Assembly: GCA_933207985.1 (NCBI GenBank)
Contig: OW240915.1
Coordinates: forward strand, 268,752,596 to 268,816,595
DNA length: 64,000 bases
Source of the DNA: Pelobates cultripes
Taxonomy: Eukaryota > Chordata > Amphibia > Anura > Pelobatidae
Direction: 5' to 3'
Below the pieces are notes generated by a model that did not search any database, was not told where the DNA came from, and saw only the letters and a program-made list of their open reading frames with translations. Numbering within the stretch: position 1 is the stretch's first letter; each line of letters starts with the position of its first letter. The translations under genes were made by a program, and so were the position numbers. Positions 48,780-60,860 of the stretch are shown here, one piece after another.

Positions 48780-49180
48780 ATTGAATTACTATTAAGTCAG
48801 GATTTGCCTTTTCTCAATCCAGTCAATCTCTACATTCTACAACTTCCACCTACAAATATTGTTTGCTGTTGCCCTTTTCTAACTCTAGATGAAATTAAGG
48901 CTTTCGTTCATGCACTCATCATTTTACAACTTGACTACTGCAACTCACTATTCATCGACCTTCCAAATAACCATATTGCCACTCTTTAGTCTGAAATGAA
49001 TACTGCCACCAGGCTCATCATTCTGACTGACTGCTACTCCCACACCTCACCCCTTTGCTAATCTTAGCATTGGCACCCTGTACGCTTCTGGATCCAATTC
49101 AAACTCCTAACATTTACCTACAAGGTAGAAACTACAATGCTTCCTCCCTTGATCAGTGCACTCCCTGGCAGCCCTCCCTG
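48780..49180 (+). mobile_element. L2/CR1-type LINE fragment, pseudogene
   Basis: The frame from 48657 reads LTLDEIKAFVHALI then LDYCNSLFIDLP, the conserved region just after the catalytic palm of L2/CR1-group reverse transcriptases. After a stop near 48988, matching pieces go on in other frames (tggcaccctgtac, then YKV-like and APSLDQC-like words). It is heavily mutated and unrelated in age to the LINE at 23446. Confidence 0.7.
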
Positions 49181-52100
49181 CCTCCCTACATTTTCTACAA
49201 TTTATATATTTTATATATATATATATACATATATATAAACCCAGCCAATGTATTCCCTCAACTCCCTCGCCTCCCTAGTTTAGAGAGTGCACTTACAGTC
49301 TAAACCTGGGACAATGGTCCAAGAGACGCATTATATTGGACCTCTGAGTGACACATCATGGAAACAAACAAGGAGAATAGGATTGAAGTCAAGTTAAGTA
49401 TTAATGTATTTAAAATACTTTACTATTAAAAGATGGTGGTCATATTTAATAGTGCCCAGCAGGGAATTGTAAAGTATAAAAACCACATTGTGAAAAAAGC
49501 TTATTAGTAACTCCTTAATGATACTGTCGGAGGTGTAACTTCACCCTCAGCAGTGTCATTAATACGCCATTAGCCAGCCCAAAACAAAAATTCTGTGCTG
49601 GCAAATGTCCATTCTGGGCATATTCTGTGCTGGGGAGTGTCATTCATTGAGGACCTAGCTGACACTCCCACACAATGAACGACTGGCATCCCACTTACGC
49701 AGGTCTGCAAAGCCAGGCCCGGGTAAAAGGGCAAACTATTTCAAAACTGAAAACTGTGCTGTAGTGGTTCTGATATTTGGAGTAACCCTTTCATTAATTA
49801 ATGAAAGTCTATCAGCTATAGGGATACAGAGTGCATGGGTTAACTGGGGCCTTGTAATTCTGGGACTAGTCTCTATTTCTCTATCTGTGATTGCTGTAAT
49901 TACGCTATCAAGTATAGGGTATAAATTGTATATATGTATATGAAGATTGGTTAAATGTCAATAGTGAAGTTTACTCTTTATTCCTCAACAGGAGTTAGCA
50001 TTGTCTTTACAAGTGTTGGCATTATTTATCATACTGCATCATCTCTGGATTCAGATTCAGTACATGATATTTACTATCATGGGTGGGTAGGAAATATTTT
50101 ATTTTATTGCTTTACTAACGCCTCACCACCATCATTCTAATTAATTTAGAGAGTATAATCAATTAATATAACTCATCGGACGTGTGATTCTGAGCTGCAA
50201 ATCCCAGAGTTATTTAGGGACCATTGCGTCTAGCTACAATAAACAAAAGAGTTATTTTACGAGTTCTTGCTGAACTAATGGATATTATAAATATCTGGCA
50301 ACACAAGTTCTGGGGTTTTGGATTGCATGATTCATGCTTCAGTTCAGCAAAAAAATATGACTTTTTTTCTGTACGTTTTATTGTTTTATAATCTTATCAA
50401 AATTTCTCAAAATTATTTTGTGACCCAAGACATCTTGCTTCATTGTTACAGGAATTTAAAAAAGTGCTTTGGCCTATGGTATAACAATATTACATCTCAG
50501 AAGCCTGGAGTCACAGAATTCTCAGGCACTTCTATGACACACCTCAATAAGACCTTTCTTTACTTCCTACATGATTTGGACGATGAACAAGAGTCAGGAA
50601 GTAGATCTGTCACTCCCTTCATCCACAAATAAAAAATGCATTTAACATGTGGTAAAATGAAAATTACCTCAAAATATATATAAAAAAAGGATCAAATGTA
50701 AACTTGTAGTCAAGGCTTGCTCCTGTATTAAATAGATGCTTGTAGCCATCTGCCTATTCTGTCTACTGGTAAATCTAGTCCTGGATGCTATAGAAGCCTA
50801 TATCTTACATAATTCAGCACAGCAGCAAAAAGACTGTTAGTCGTGGTTGACCAAACTGGATGTGTTTGAAACAGTTTCAATCTGACGGCAGATGAAGCCC
50901 ACATGATAGGGCGAAACTCATCACAGAGGAAGAGGGCCTTTCTCTAAACTACGTGATCGGAACTGTGAGATTTTTCCAGAGCAGCAGTTATAGGCTGGGA
51001 CTCATATATAAATTGCTTCTTGTGGGTCTCACAACAGATTGATGTAAGCATTTGATTTTAGCTCTATTTGTTTGAAATACAATGGTGTAACACTATTGGG
51101 GCCCCCAGGTTTCTCGTTTTTTGTTGTTGCTGCAGTTCCCACAAAAGAAAATATATCAAGAATTGTATGCGGTGTTACCCCTCACCCTAAAGCCTCTGGT
51201 GGATATGAGATATTTAGCGGGGGTTAGGAAGGTTATTTTATGTCAAACAGTATGCACTATGGATGTGTGTATTTTTTTTCTTTTTTAGGACATATGAATA
51301 ATGAAAACACTTTTATAAATTAGTATTATTTAATGATTTTTCAAGAAAAAGATACTTTTATGCACAAACAGCACTTTAAAAAGAATTATAGTTTTGCACT
51401 TTAAATTTAAGTCCCTAATATAATTTAAATATAATTCACTCTAGCACACCACAAAATTTGGTTCATGTTTTTTAAGTCTTGTACACAATGTGAAGTGCTT
51501 GCAGTTTATACTTTATTGCACTTAATACCACTGTTTAAGCATCTAAGCGTTGTTATGGTCTTTCTATGTATTGGTGCATTCTTGTATACATTTATTACAA
51601 CAATATAAATCTGCCAAGCACCTAGGATACCCTGCCTGCTAGGGAAAGTTTGGAAAGGTTAGGATGAGGCCATGTTTAATGTGACATTAGGGGAAGATTA
51701 TGCTCAGGGGTAGTCTTCTGGGTTAGGGTTAGTAAGGATTTAGGTTGGAAGGCTTATGGGTACGGGTGTTCAGAGTTAGTAGAATTTAGGATTATGACTA
51801 ACCCTTGCCTTGTAGATGCTGTAACTCTCGACGGATGAGACTGAAGGAGCCAAAGTCCACAGCATCTTGAAGGCAGATACACTCTAATAATACTAAATCC
51901 CCCTTAATTCAAAGACTCCATAATGCTACCTGTCCATAAATACTGTACACGGCAACGATATGCCTATATACCGATTCTAAACAGCACTGTAATTCCGTCA
52001 TAGAATTCTGTACCATATATCACTATAGTGACCGCAACCTATTTATGTCTATTTTAATGTCAATATTTTTACATTACATTGTACATTCTTGCTATTTGAA

Positions 52101-52699
52101 TCATAAGTAAGATTTACATAGTAAGAGAACGTGATCCTGCATATTTTTTTTCAGTTTACAGAACACAAGATTGACGCCATAGAAATCCTTGTTTACAATT
52201 AATCATATATTAATATGGTCCGGATTACTAATAGCTAATAAGGCCATACATATGAAAGACTTGGCTTGCATTCACTGTATCTATATGCAAAATATTTTAC
52301 ACACAAAATGAATATTCTATTTCCACGTCCACCAAGTATTTTTTTCTAAATAAATACAATGCTTGGTGGGACTGTCATCTATGGAACAATCCAAGGCCAG
52401 ACTATCCATGACTTCACTTGATGTCAATATACATATTATCAGGTACTAGAGCCAGCCTTGTGTATGGATACATTGTAACTGGTTGGCATTATTGGGGGCT
52501 TACTTGATTTATTTTTTTCCCTGCAACCCGCACACATTAGATAAAGGAAGATAGGCATATTCACCAGGTACTTAGTCATTCTTTAAGTCTGGTAAACGAC
52601 ACAGTTTTCAATGAGGGCTTAGTTTTTTTTGTTTTTGGATGACACAGTTGCAGGAGAGGAAACCAGGTGCAGGAAGGGAAAACTATTAACATTTTAACT
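49181..52699. other. Intron without firm features
   Basis: A short (TA)n tract lies near 49203-49235. A worn TTAA-type patch may lie at 49510-49800. The ORF at 50318-50632 (104 codons) has no family I can name and no splice-compatible relation to TRIM55. Confidence 0.4.
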
Positions 52700-52980
52700 G
52701 ATATGAATTCCTGAAGAAGTGAGTTTTCAATGTTTTTTTTCAAGGAATGGAGGCCGGGTGAGAGTCTAACGGAGCAGGGAAAGGAGTTCCATAGGAATGG
52801 TGCAGCCCTAGGTGAACTTTAAAGGTGAGAGTATGAACAGAGGATATACTCATGTCTTTGGCAAAGCGTAGGAGACTGGACGAGACATACTTGTGTATTA
52901 GGGAGGATAGGTAGGTAGGAACAGCGTTATGTAGAGATTTGTAAGCAAGTACTAGAATGTTAAATTGAGCCCTACATCAT
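52700..52980 (+). repeat. Interspersed repeat family A, copy 2
   Basis: gaagtgagttttcaatg, aaggaatggaggccgggtg, agagtctaacggagcaggga, gtatgaacagaggata, gacatacttgtgtattagg and gagatttgtaagcaagtac occur in order. The first half overlaps copy 1 (19000-19150); the second half extends beyond it. Confidence 0.65.
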
Positions 52981-55121
52981 ATTCTATATTAAATGGTGTA
53001 ATACTGGCCAAAACAGTGAATATGTTTCACTGTATGCAGTTATAATTAACCGTTTCCTCCTTGGTTTCTCTTGGCTTTCTGAAATCCTGCCTTTACTACA
53101 GGAGAAACGTTGTATGTAGTGTGCTACTTAATGAACTAAGCCTGCAAGTTGTGCTAGTAACTCGTTTGTTGCAGCATTTCAGATGTGACTGATTATATTT
53201 GTGACATTTGTTCCTAGTAAATTGATCTTTTTTGTGTCCAGTCTCTATTATATGTCTGTTTTTAGTATAAGTGACTCATCTTCACTCTCTGCGCTTCATA
53301 ACTGAATCAGTACGGGCTGAAGTAATGCTTCTTTGCATGCTGTCCTTAATAGCGCCATGTCAGACATATTATATAAAGGTTCTGTATAGATGAGTGGAAC
53401 TATGCAGCTTTTCCATGATTTTACTGGATCCCCTTGGGTTCTGGAGGGGTTTAACACATAGCCTAATCTGATATATGTTGCCATTAACTCAATGTCTGGG
53501 GTGTTAGGGCATTAAAACACGTTTGAGTCTTTTGAGACCTCTTAAGGCATTTCTTAGCAGACGAGCATCGTAGCATATTTTTCATAATATGCAGACTCAT
53601 AGAGATATATGCGATTTGACTGTTTTTCCATAATAAAAGCAGGGTCTCACCAATGAGGCCATTGTGTGCATTGTACATCTCTGGGTCTGTCCATTACTAT
53701 CCAGTATATCTTTGCATATCTGTTGACATTTGTGGAACTTTGTTGAAAGTAAATAAGCCCCTAGCAATGTACGGGAATAAGGTGTATTAATTGACTCCCC
53801 CTGCTTAGTATTATAACCCTAACTATACGGCATATACAATTAAGACATAGGACCTACCATTGAACAGAATACTCAATTCTTTATTAGCGTGCCCTAAAGG
53901 TCACCAATTGTATTTTTACTCCTGTCCACTATGCGGTTTTTATTATATTCTTTAATAAGTATAGTCTTTGACTGCTTGTCCTTTTATTGACATGTTATAT
54001 TTGATTTTTTTTATAACAGTATATATGTGTGCATATATTCATACATTTATATGCATAGTATATATTATTCTTTATTCCATATCTTTGGAAACATCTTATT
54101 TACTATAAATGTAGGTCTCTTGACTCCTTAATAACCAAACAGAAGTACTGTCTCCCACATATGCCCTTACTTTATATAAAGTGAAATGGTATGAGGATTA
54201 AAGCCTGTTCCTCAGCGTCAGCTTCATTTCTTTCCTGTCCACTATTTATTGACAACCTTAGTTTAATTTGTCATTTTAAATAAATGGGATAAGCCAGTTG
54301 AAGTGAATCTGTAACTTGTGTAGGACCAAGACCATATATATTTATGTCCAAAAACAACTCCATCATTTGCCAAGCTCTGTCATTATCTTTTGGGTCGGAA
54401 TTGTGTCTTGTACATGAGATTACTCAGCAATGTTCTAGGGAAGATCCGGATGTATGACAACACATAATCTTCTTGTGCAAACTCAACAGATTTCTTCAAA
54501 CAGCTATTGCCTATAATGTCAGTCACAGTGTCTGATGGCTGTTGAATTGCAGGAGTTACAGTGATCACGCTGGTGCAAGAATGCAGAGTTATGTAAACCT
54601 GCTATAATAGTTGTTTCCAGGTTTTTTTTTAATTATAATTTTAATTGTGTTGGTAAAAATGTGTGCGAATAGTCAATTTATAACAAAAGAATAAAGTATA
54701 TAATCACATAATCATAGCTATAAAGTTATAATCACAATACATATTTTCATTATTTATTAGGATGATGTGAGAGCAGAATATAAAAAGCCAGTTTTTGAAC
54801 TCAAGTGGGTTGTATAAAAAGTCGAGGATGTACACTAAATATTTTTCATATTTCTAAATAACTTTAATAGCTTTAAAAAACAAATATTCACTGTAACCTC
54901 TGGATACCTTGGTGTACAGTGCACGTCAGAGCAAAGAAAAATGTCTTTAATTTAGCAAAACATAACTTAAAGTAGTTAATATCGTGGACTGCAGACTATA
55001 TAAATAGACAGCAGTTTAAGTAGTAGGTCATTTGCAATCAAATATAACAGATCATATGTTTATCTCCCATGTTGACATTAAGTTTGGACCCAATACTAGT
55101 AGCTATTAAATAGTGGTGGGC
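52981..55121. other. Intron without recognised features
   Basis: AT-rich. No repeats or coding signals were recognised. Confidence 0.45.
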
Positions 55122-55366
55122 TTAAAGGGACACTAAGCACCAAAACAATTTTAGCTTAATTAAGTGGTTTTGGTGTATTGATCATATCCCTGCAGTCTCC
55201 CTGTATGAGTCACAGCCAGGGGAGTTGTGACTAGGGCTGCATACACGAAATGACTTAACTCCTAAATGACAGAGAATTGAGCAGTGAAACTGCAGAGGCA
55301 TGATCTATACACCAAAACTGCTTCATTAAGCTAAACATCATTTTATTTTTTAATCAGTCCCTTTAA
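55122..55366 (+). mobile_element. TTAA MITE, family B, short copy
   Basis: TTAA at 55122-55125 and 55363-55366. The left end is agggacactaagcacc and the right end tcagtccct. Its inside, with gtcacagccaggggag, gacttaactcctaaatgac, gagaattgagcagtg and ctatacaccaaaactgctt, corresponds to the two outer parts of 56387-56942. The middle is lacking. Confidence 0.75.
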
Positions 55367-56386
55367 CAAAGTATGGCCAGATGATGTGACCAAATTGCCA
55401 TATTTATGTAGGTGTTTAAAATATCCTTGAGAGATTTGCAACTGTATAATGTGTGTAAACAGTGAACTCTATGTGTGTATAATGCAATATAGTCTGTGTA
55501 GAATGCAGACTAGATTGTACTGTCTAAACATAAGCATAAATGCTATACAGGGAGGTAATGGAATGCTTGCCATATTATATTATTCCATACTGCACTATAA
55601 AAATTAAATCATATTGATAAGATATTAGAGAAGGTATTGGACATGAGTTAAATACGCCTTCTTTGCCACAAGAAAGCAGCCAAACGGTTTTCATTCTGGA
55701 CCTTGCTTGCTAGTTGTTAATAATAGTTCAGTGACGCATATTTATTTTTCAATCCATTAAATTCATTAGCTGACTGTCTGTTTTAATTTCAAACAACAAG
55801 TGCAAAGTTTCCAACACAGGTAAAGTGTGAATATGTGATTAATAGATCAGAGTAGCTCATTGAAAATAGTGTCAGTTAAGCTGGTTTAAAGTGATAGTCC
55901 TGTCATCATAACAACTCCAAATGATTATTGGTGCCATTCAGCCTCAAAATGGGGCAACACTGATATGCTGAGAGAGTCAGAATAGAGGTTCCGGGGCAGA
56001 GCTGATGGGAATCTGTCCCAATTCCTTGAGGAAGGACCAGACATTGGCTACCTGCTCTTTCTCCCATCGCCTCTTCAGGAGCAGACAGTGAATGTATTTT
56101 AAAATAGTTTTTATCTGTTTCCTAACGGGAAAAAGTAATGTTTTATCCAAAGTAAAACCATGATTATTCTTCCTGATATAACCATAGAACAGGGCTCTAT
56201 TTTGTACTTTTCTATGCCCCAGTAATGTATGGAATATGAATAGCGTTATATGCCAACATATAAACAGAAAGGTGTATTATTTCTATATAGGCAATGTATT
56301 TTCGAAACTAATATCTTTACACTTGAGAATATATACACTTGTTGAGATTTCAACAATATTGTGTATAATTTCAGTCTATACTTATT

Positions 56387-56942
56387 TTAAAGGGACACTA
56401 TAGTCACCAAAAGAACTTTAGCTTTAGGAAGCAGTTTTGGTGTATAGATCATGTCCCTGCAGTTTCATTGTTCAAATCTCTGCCATTTAGAAGTTAAATC
56501 ACTTTGTTTATGCAGCCCTAGTCTTACCTCCCTGCATGTGACTGCACAGCCTTCCATAAACACTTTCAGTAAAGAGTCATCCAATGTTTACACCTTTATT
56601 GCAAATTCTGTTTATTTTAGAATGTATAATCTAATGCAAATTGCCTGCCAGACCCTACAGGGCCTCCTGTATATATTTAAAGTTCAAATTACAGAGCAAA
56701 AGATAAAAACTTTTAAAGTAAGTTACATCTGATTGAAAATGAATCCATTTTGTTTTCATGAAGGCTGTGTGAGTCGCAGCCAGCGGAGGTGTGACTTTGG
56801 CTGCATAAACAGAAACAGAAGTGATTTAACTCCTAAATGACAGATAATTGAGCAGTGAATCTATAAACCAAAACTGCACGATCTATAAACCAAAACTGCT
56901 TAATTAAGCTAATTTTGTTTTAGTGACTATAGTGTCCCTTTA
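56387..56942 (+). mobile_element. TTAA MITE, family B, full-length copy
   Basis: 556 bp with TTAA at 56387-56390 and 56939-56942. The termini agggacactatagtcacc and gtgactatagtgtccct are near-perfect inverted repeats. Subterminal sequence (tttggtgtatagatcatg / gatctataaaccaaaa) is also inverted. It is the best-preserved TTAA element here. The ORF at 56451-56732 inside is not a gene. Confidence 0.85.
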
Positions 56943-57016
56943 AGGTGAATTTGACATTCACACAATTTCAGAATAACAGGTTCACATTAAACCACAGTTA
57001 ATGCTAGTTCTGGAAT

Positions 57017-57236
57017 AAAGGGACACTCTAAGCACCATAATCACAACAATTTGATGTAGAGGTTTTTGGGTATATTTTCTTAGGATGCAGTCTCTCTAGC
57101 TTTTGTGAAACAATTTTTTGAACAGTTTGACAGGTGCAGGGCTTACCTAGTGCCCAAAACCTGGCCCCTCTTTTATGAATCATAAGCACTCCAGTAACCT
57201 GTAATGATTATTGTGCTGACAGTATCCCTTTCATAC
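57017..57236. mobile_element. Worn TTAA-type MITE
   Basis: The left end aaagggacactctaagcacc and the right end gctgacagtatcccttt are inverted relatives. Inner ccataatcacaac pairs with gattattgtg. The flanking TTAA has mutated. Confidence 0.55.
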
Positions 57237-57473
57237 AAAGGGCAATTGTGCACTGCCACGTGGACACCAAATAGTTAAACAATTTTTTTTTTTTTTTGTA
57301 TTAGTACATAAAAACCAATTCACCAGGGAAATATAAACAGGTTATATTTAAATTATTACAGAGATGAACAGGAATCTGGCAGTTTTTAATTATGTAACAC
57401 AATTTATTATCAATACGTACTAGAGGGTTAACATGTAAGGCTGAGTCTGAGAGTGGTATGGAATTTAAATTAT

Positions 57474-57550
57474 CCAGAAATGATTCTCTGCCTTTATTTC
57501 CCTTGGTAGATTTAAGATGCTGTACTATGGTTTCATGGGAACTCTTAAGA
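57474..57550 (+). repeat. 77-bp inverted repeat, left arm
   Basis: ccagaaatgattctctgcc through atgggaactcttaaga matches the complement of 60744-60820 at 75 of 77 positions. The sequence continues to match poorly on the outer side. The family is unknown. Confidence 0.9.
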
Positions 57551-58185
57551 GCAATACAATGAGATGCCTGGAAAGTCTATAGCTAATGATTTAACCATTC
57601 CTATGTTAGTCTAATCCATTTGTTCTCTTCCAAATGGTGGGTTGGTACTTGATAAGTAAAGGAAACCAGTATTTTACAGTTACTATTAAATAAACAGCTT
57701 CATATAGGAGAGAAACAATATGTCCCTGTAATCTTTTAAATTTCTACTGTATGTCTTCCTGCCGTACAGTACAGAGTATGTCAGTCTTTAGACACTAAAT
57801 GAACCCTTTTGCAACATACCAATTTATTAATGTTTTCCTTTTGTTTTGTGCAGACAAAGTGTATTCAGGAATATGGATATACATATTTTTTCTTCAATTA
57901 ATTGACTCAAAGGAACACTCCAGCATTATAAATAACTACTTTGTCAAGTGTACTGGGCACCCACCCTATATCTATGAAAATAATGCAGTGATTTACCTTT
58001 AAAAACACTTTAACACTACTGCACTAGGAACAAATTGTGTTCCTAATGCTACAATTTTAAATTCAGCCTCCGCCCAATTCCCCAAATAAAATGTAAAAAA
58101 ATATAAAGTAAGAAAGAGGGTACTCTGTTAACCCCTAAAGCACTTTGTATTATGGGTTATGGATTGCCCAGGCAATTAAAAATTG

Positions 58186-58290
58186 GCCATTATTATTATG
58201 TTATTATTTAAATAGCGCCAACTAATTCCGCAGCGCTTTACAGTGGGTGGACGAACAGACATGTAGTTGTAACCAGACAAGTTGGACACA
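58186..58290 (+). repeat. Interspersed repeat family A, copy 3 (5' part)
   Basis: aatagcgccaactaattccg, cagcgctttacag and gacaagttggacacacag are the start of the same family as 18781-19190. The copy stops before the downstream half. Confidence 0.7.
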
Positions 58291-59393
58291 CAGAAGAACT
58301 GCTGAGTTAAGGCAATGCTCCATGTTTGGTTATTTTGGTTTTATTATGTTCTATATTGTGCTTGGATATTTCATTCGGGTTTATCAGAACTGACAAATGT
58401 ATACTTACTATTCAATGATCCATGCTGAATTGGCAACCAAATAGCAAAATGTAGGCAACAATATCTAAAGGAAAACGACTACAAACCAGCTACACTGATG
58501 ACATTCCTTGTTGGCCACATTTTACATCTGGCTGCAATCCAATATGTGGTAAAACAAGCACTTAAACTGTCTACTGTACAGAGATTAATGTGACATAAGT
58601 CCTTTAGACTATATGTAATGTCAGCAATGTGAATAGCCTCTTTAAGCATTTTCATTTGAATTAGTCCAGTGAGTGATATGCCAGTATAATTACAATACAT
58701 GCAGCCATACAAAAAAGTAGAAGGTTGCAGGACTGCTAAAAATCTAATTCACACACAATTTGCTTTAGACTACATATGAAACACGAGGATCACATATGTT
58801 TTTTTAAAAGGCGTGCAATGAGGAAAGGCCGTAGTACCTATATTTTATCCTATTGAACCTTTACAACATGGATGTTCCAAATCATTTATTTCAGTTTGCA
58901 GCCAGAATCAGGCCATCTGGTGCTGGATTCTGTATACAGAGGTTTGACGCTGGCTATGGGAAGACTATTATTCAATGAGCAAAGATAAACATACGTTGAG
59001 GCACTGAATTCAGCCGTTTGAATTTTAAATTCATATTCTGAAATTCAGACCTTTTCTGAATTATTTTTAAGATGCTGATTTTTTTTTTTTTTTAAATCAA
59101 ATTTGAAATTTCAGGGCTGCTTTCTATCCAGATAACCAAAATTTGGTTAGAATGACTGAATTTTGACTGAGTCAGCACCATAAACCTGCTTCAAAATCAG
59201 TGCTTTTAACTTTAGAATCCTGTATAAAATATAGGATCCAGACATTTAGAAAGCACCAATTATAAACAAAACTGAGACCAAGTGCATCAGCTAGCTCGCC
59301 CACTCAGTCATTCTAATTTAGTTGCCTTTTGGCAAGTGAATTATAAAATTCCAAACTATTTGCCCACTGTCAGTACTAGCATCTACTGGGCAA

Positions 59394-59725
59394 TAGGGAT
59401 GTCCCGAACGGTTCGCCGAAAGGTTCGCGAACGGTTCGCCACGGACGGTTCGCCGTGGACTCATCATTGAGTAAACTTTGACCCTGTACCTCACAGTCAG
59501 CAGACACATTCCAGCCAATCAGCAGCAGACCATCCCTCCCAGACCCCCCACCTCCTGGACAGCTCACTAAGAATGCATCTAGAAAATGGATGCTGTCCAG
59601 GAGGTGGGAGGGTCTGGGAGGGAGGGTCTGCTGCAGATTGGCTGGAATGTGTCTGCTGACTGTGAGGTACAGGGTCAAAGTTTACTCAATGATGAGTCCG
59701 CGGCGAACCGTTTTGGACATCACTA
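59394..59725. mobile_element. hAT-type fold-back MITE, copy 2
   Basis: 332 bp, same family and same palindromic build as 7918-8262. The target duplication is ctgggcaa (59386-59393) and ccgggcaa (59726-59733), seven of eight identical. The left part has an extra run of gaacggttcgc-type repeats, and the right one is shorter. The two opposite ORFs inside share words (SRHIPAN, PSHLLDS) with those of copy 1 because both read the same palindrome. Confidence 0.85.
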
Positions 59726-59753
59726 CCGGGCAACATGAAGGTTAATTAGATGG

Positions 59754-60301
59754 TGTGACGAAGTGCCCTTCGCCACTTGTGCCTTGAGAGGACTAATTGC
59801 CAGCCTCCTGCCCTGCGACTATGGCCCCTGGAAGATTTTGCCCTTTAAATACGTTATTTGGGCATAGTGGATTTTATTAGACTGGTTCTGGCCCTTTAAA
59901 TGCTCTGACAAAGGATCTGCAGTTTTGCTATGCACTTCGGATGCAGAGTGTGAAGAAAATCCCTGTTTTATGGACTTAGTTAGACTGTTTTATTCCCCAC
60001 TCCTCTTAGAACACCAGTTAAACTCTTAATAACTGTTATATATTCAAACTCTGTCTGACCCTTTTAACTGTCTTTTTGTTTTCCTCTGAGGAGGAGTTGT
60101 TTTGCTGCATGAGTGCTGTCGCTTTTGTGTGCTCATTAAACAAACCTGCTTGACCCTTTCTTGAAGCCTTGGCTCATGCTTGGGGGATGGGATAGGTCTG
60201 CAGTGCTGATGGTGTCAGTTGGAGTGCTTGGAGTCCTCAGCAAGCACTAGGAGCATCGATTGACGGAGGTACTCAGTCGGAGTGCCAGCGGGTCCGTCAC
60301 A
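59754..60301. mobile_element. Solo LTR, 548 bp
   Basis: It starts tgtgacgaagtgcc and ends gggtccgtcaca, the TG..CA form with a 7-bp inverted end. It is flanked by a perfect 5-bp duplication GATGG (59749-59753 and 60302-60306). No internal region follows, so it is a recombined solo LTR. A 5-bp duplication fits Ty3/gypsy, although other LTR groups are possible. An attaaac signal-like word at about 60136 may mark its R region. Confidence 0.8.
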
Positions 60302-60743
60302 GATGGGATCCAATAGAAGATTCCTCGGATATTCAAGCAATAAAAAAGTGGCATGGTTCCAAAGTTAAATATAAAGTTAATTAGGTGGCGCCAAGCCTGC
60401 ACTTTCTAACCTGCCACCACAGTAAAAAGTAAATAAAATATGACCCCTTTAGCAGAAATATCCCCACTCCCCAACTGGCAGGTGTAGGTATCAGAGACGT
60501 GTTAAACCTCCCTGTTGTTAGATGCCAGTCCTGATGACCCCCATATGCATTTTATTAATTTAATTTTACTGTGGCAGATTTAGCAACTGCTGGCAAGCCA
60601 CCATATATCGTAATCCTCACACTGCCAAGGGTTTTGTTTTTACCTTTCCCCTCACTGGCTCCTAGCACAGCCAAGTGGGCAAATAGTTTGGATATTTAAA
60701 CTCCACACTCAGATTTCAACCATTCAGAAGTGTTCAGACTTGT

Positions 60744-60820
60744 TCTTAAGAGTTCCCATGAAACCATAGTACAGCATCTTAAATCTACCAAGGGAAATAA
60801 AGGCAGAGGACCATTTCTGG
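60744..60820 (-). repeat. 77-bp inverted repeat, right arm
   Basis: Complementary partner of 57474-57550 (75 of 77 positions), 3.2 kb away. Weaker similarity seems to go on to about 60860. 60307-60743 between the LTR and this arm has no recognised feature. Confidence 0.9.
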
Positions 60821-60860
60821 GTGAAATTTAGACACAAATCTGACTTTTTCTGAGCCAGAA

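Noticed and set aside
50318..50632. 104-codon ORF in the last intron
   Set aside because: No recognisable domain, no neighbouring exons and ordinary AT-rich composition. It cannot be supported as a gene.
60383..60400. tggcgcc near the solo LTR as a primer binding site
   Set aside because: It is 80 bp beyond the LTR's target duplication, outside the element, and only seven bases long.
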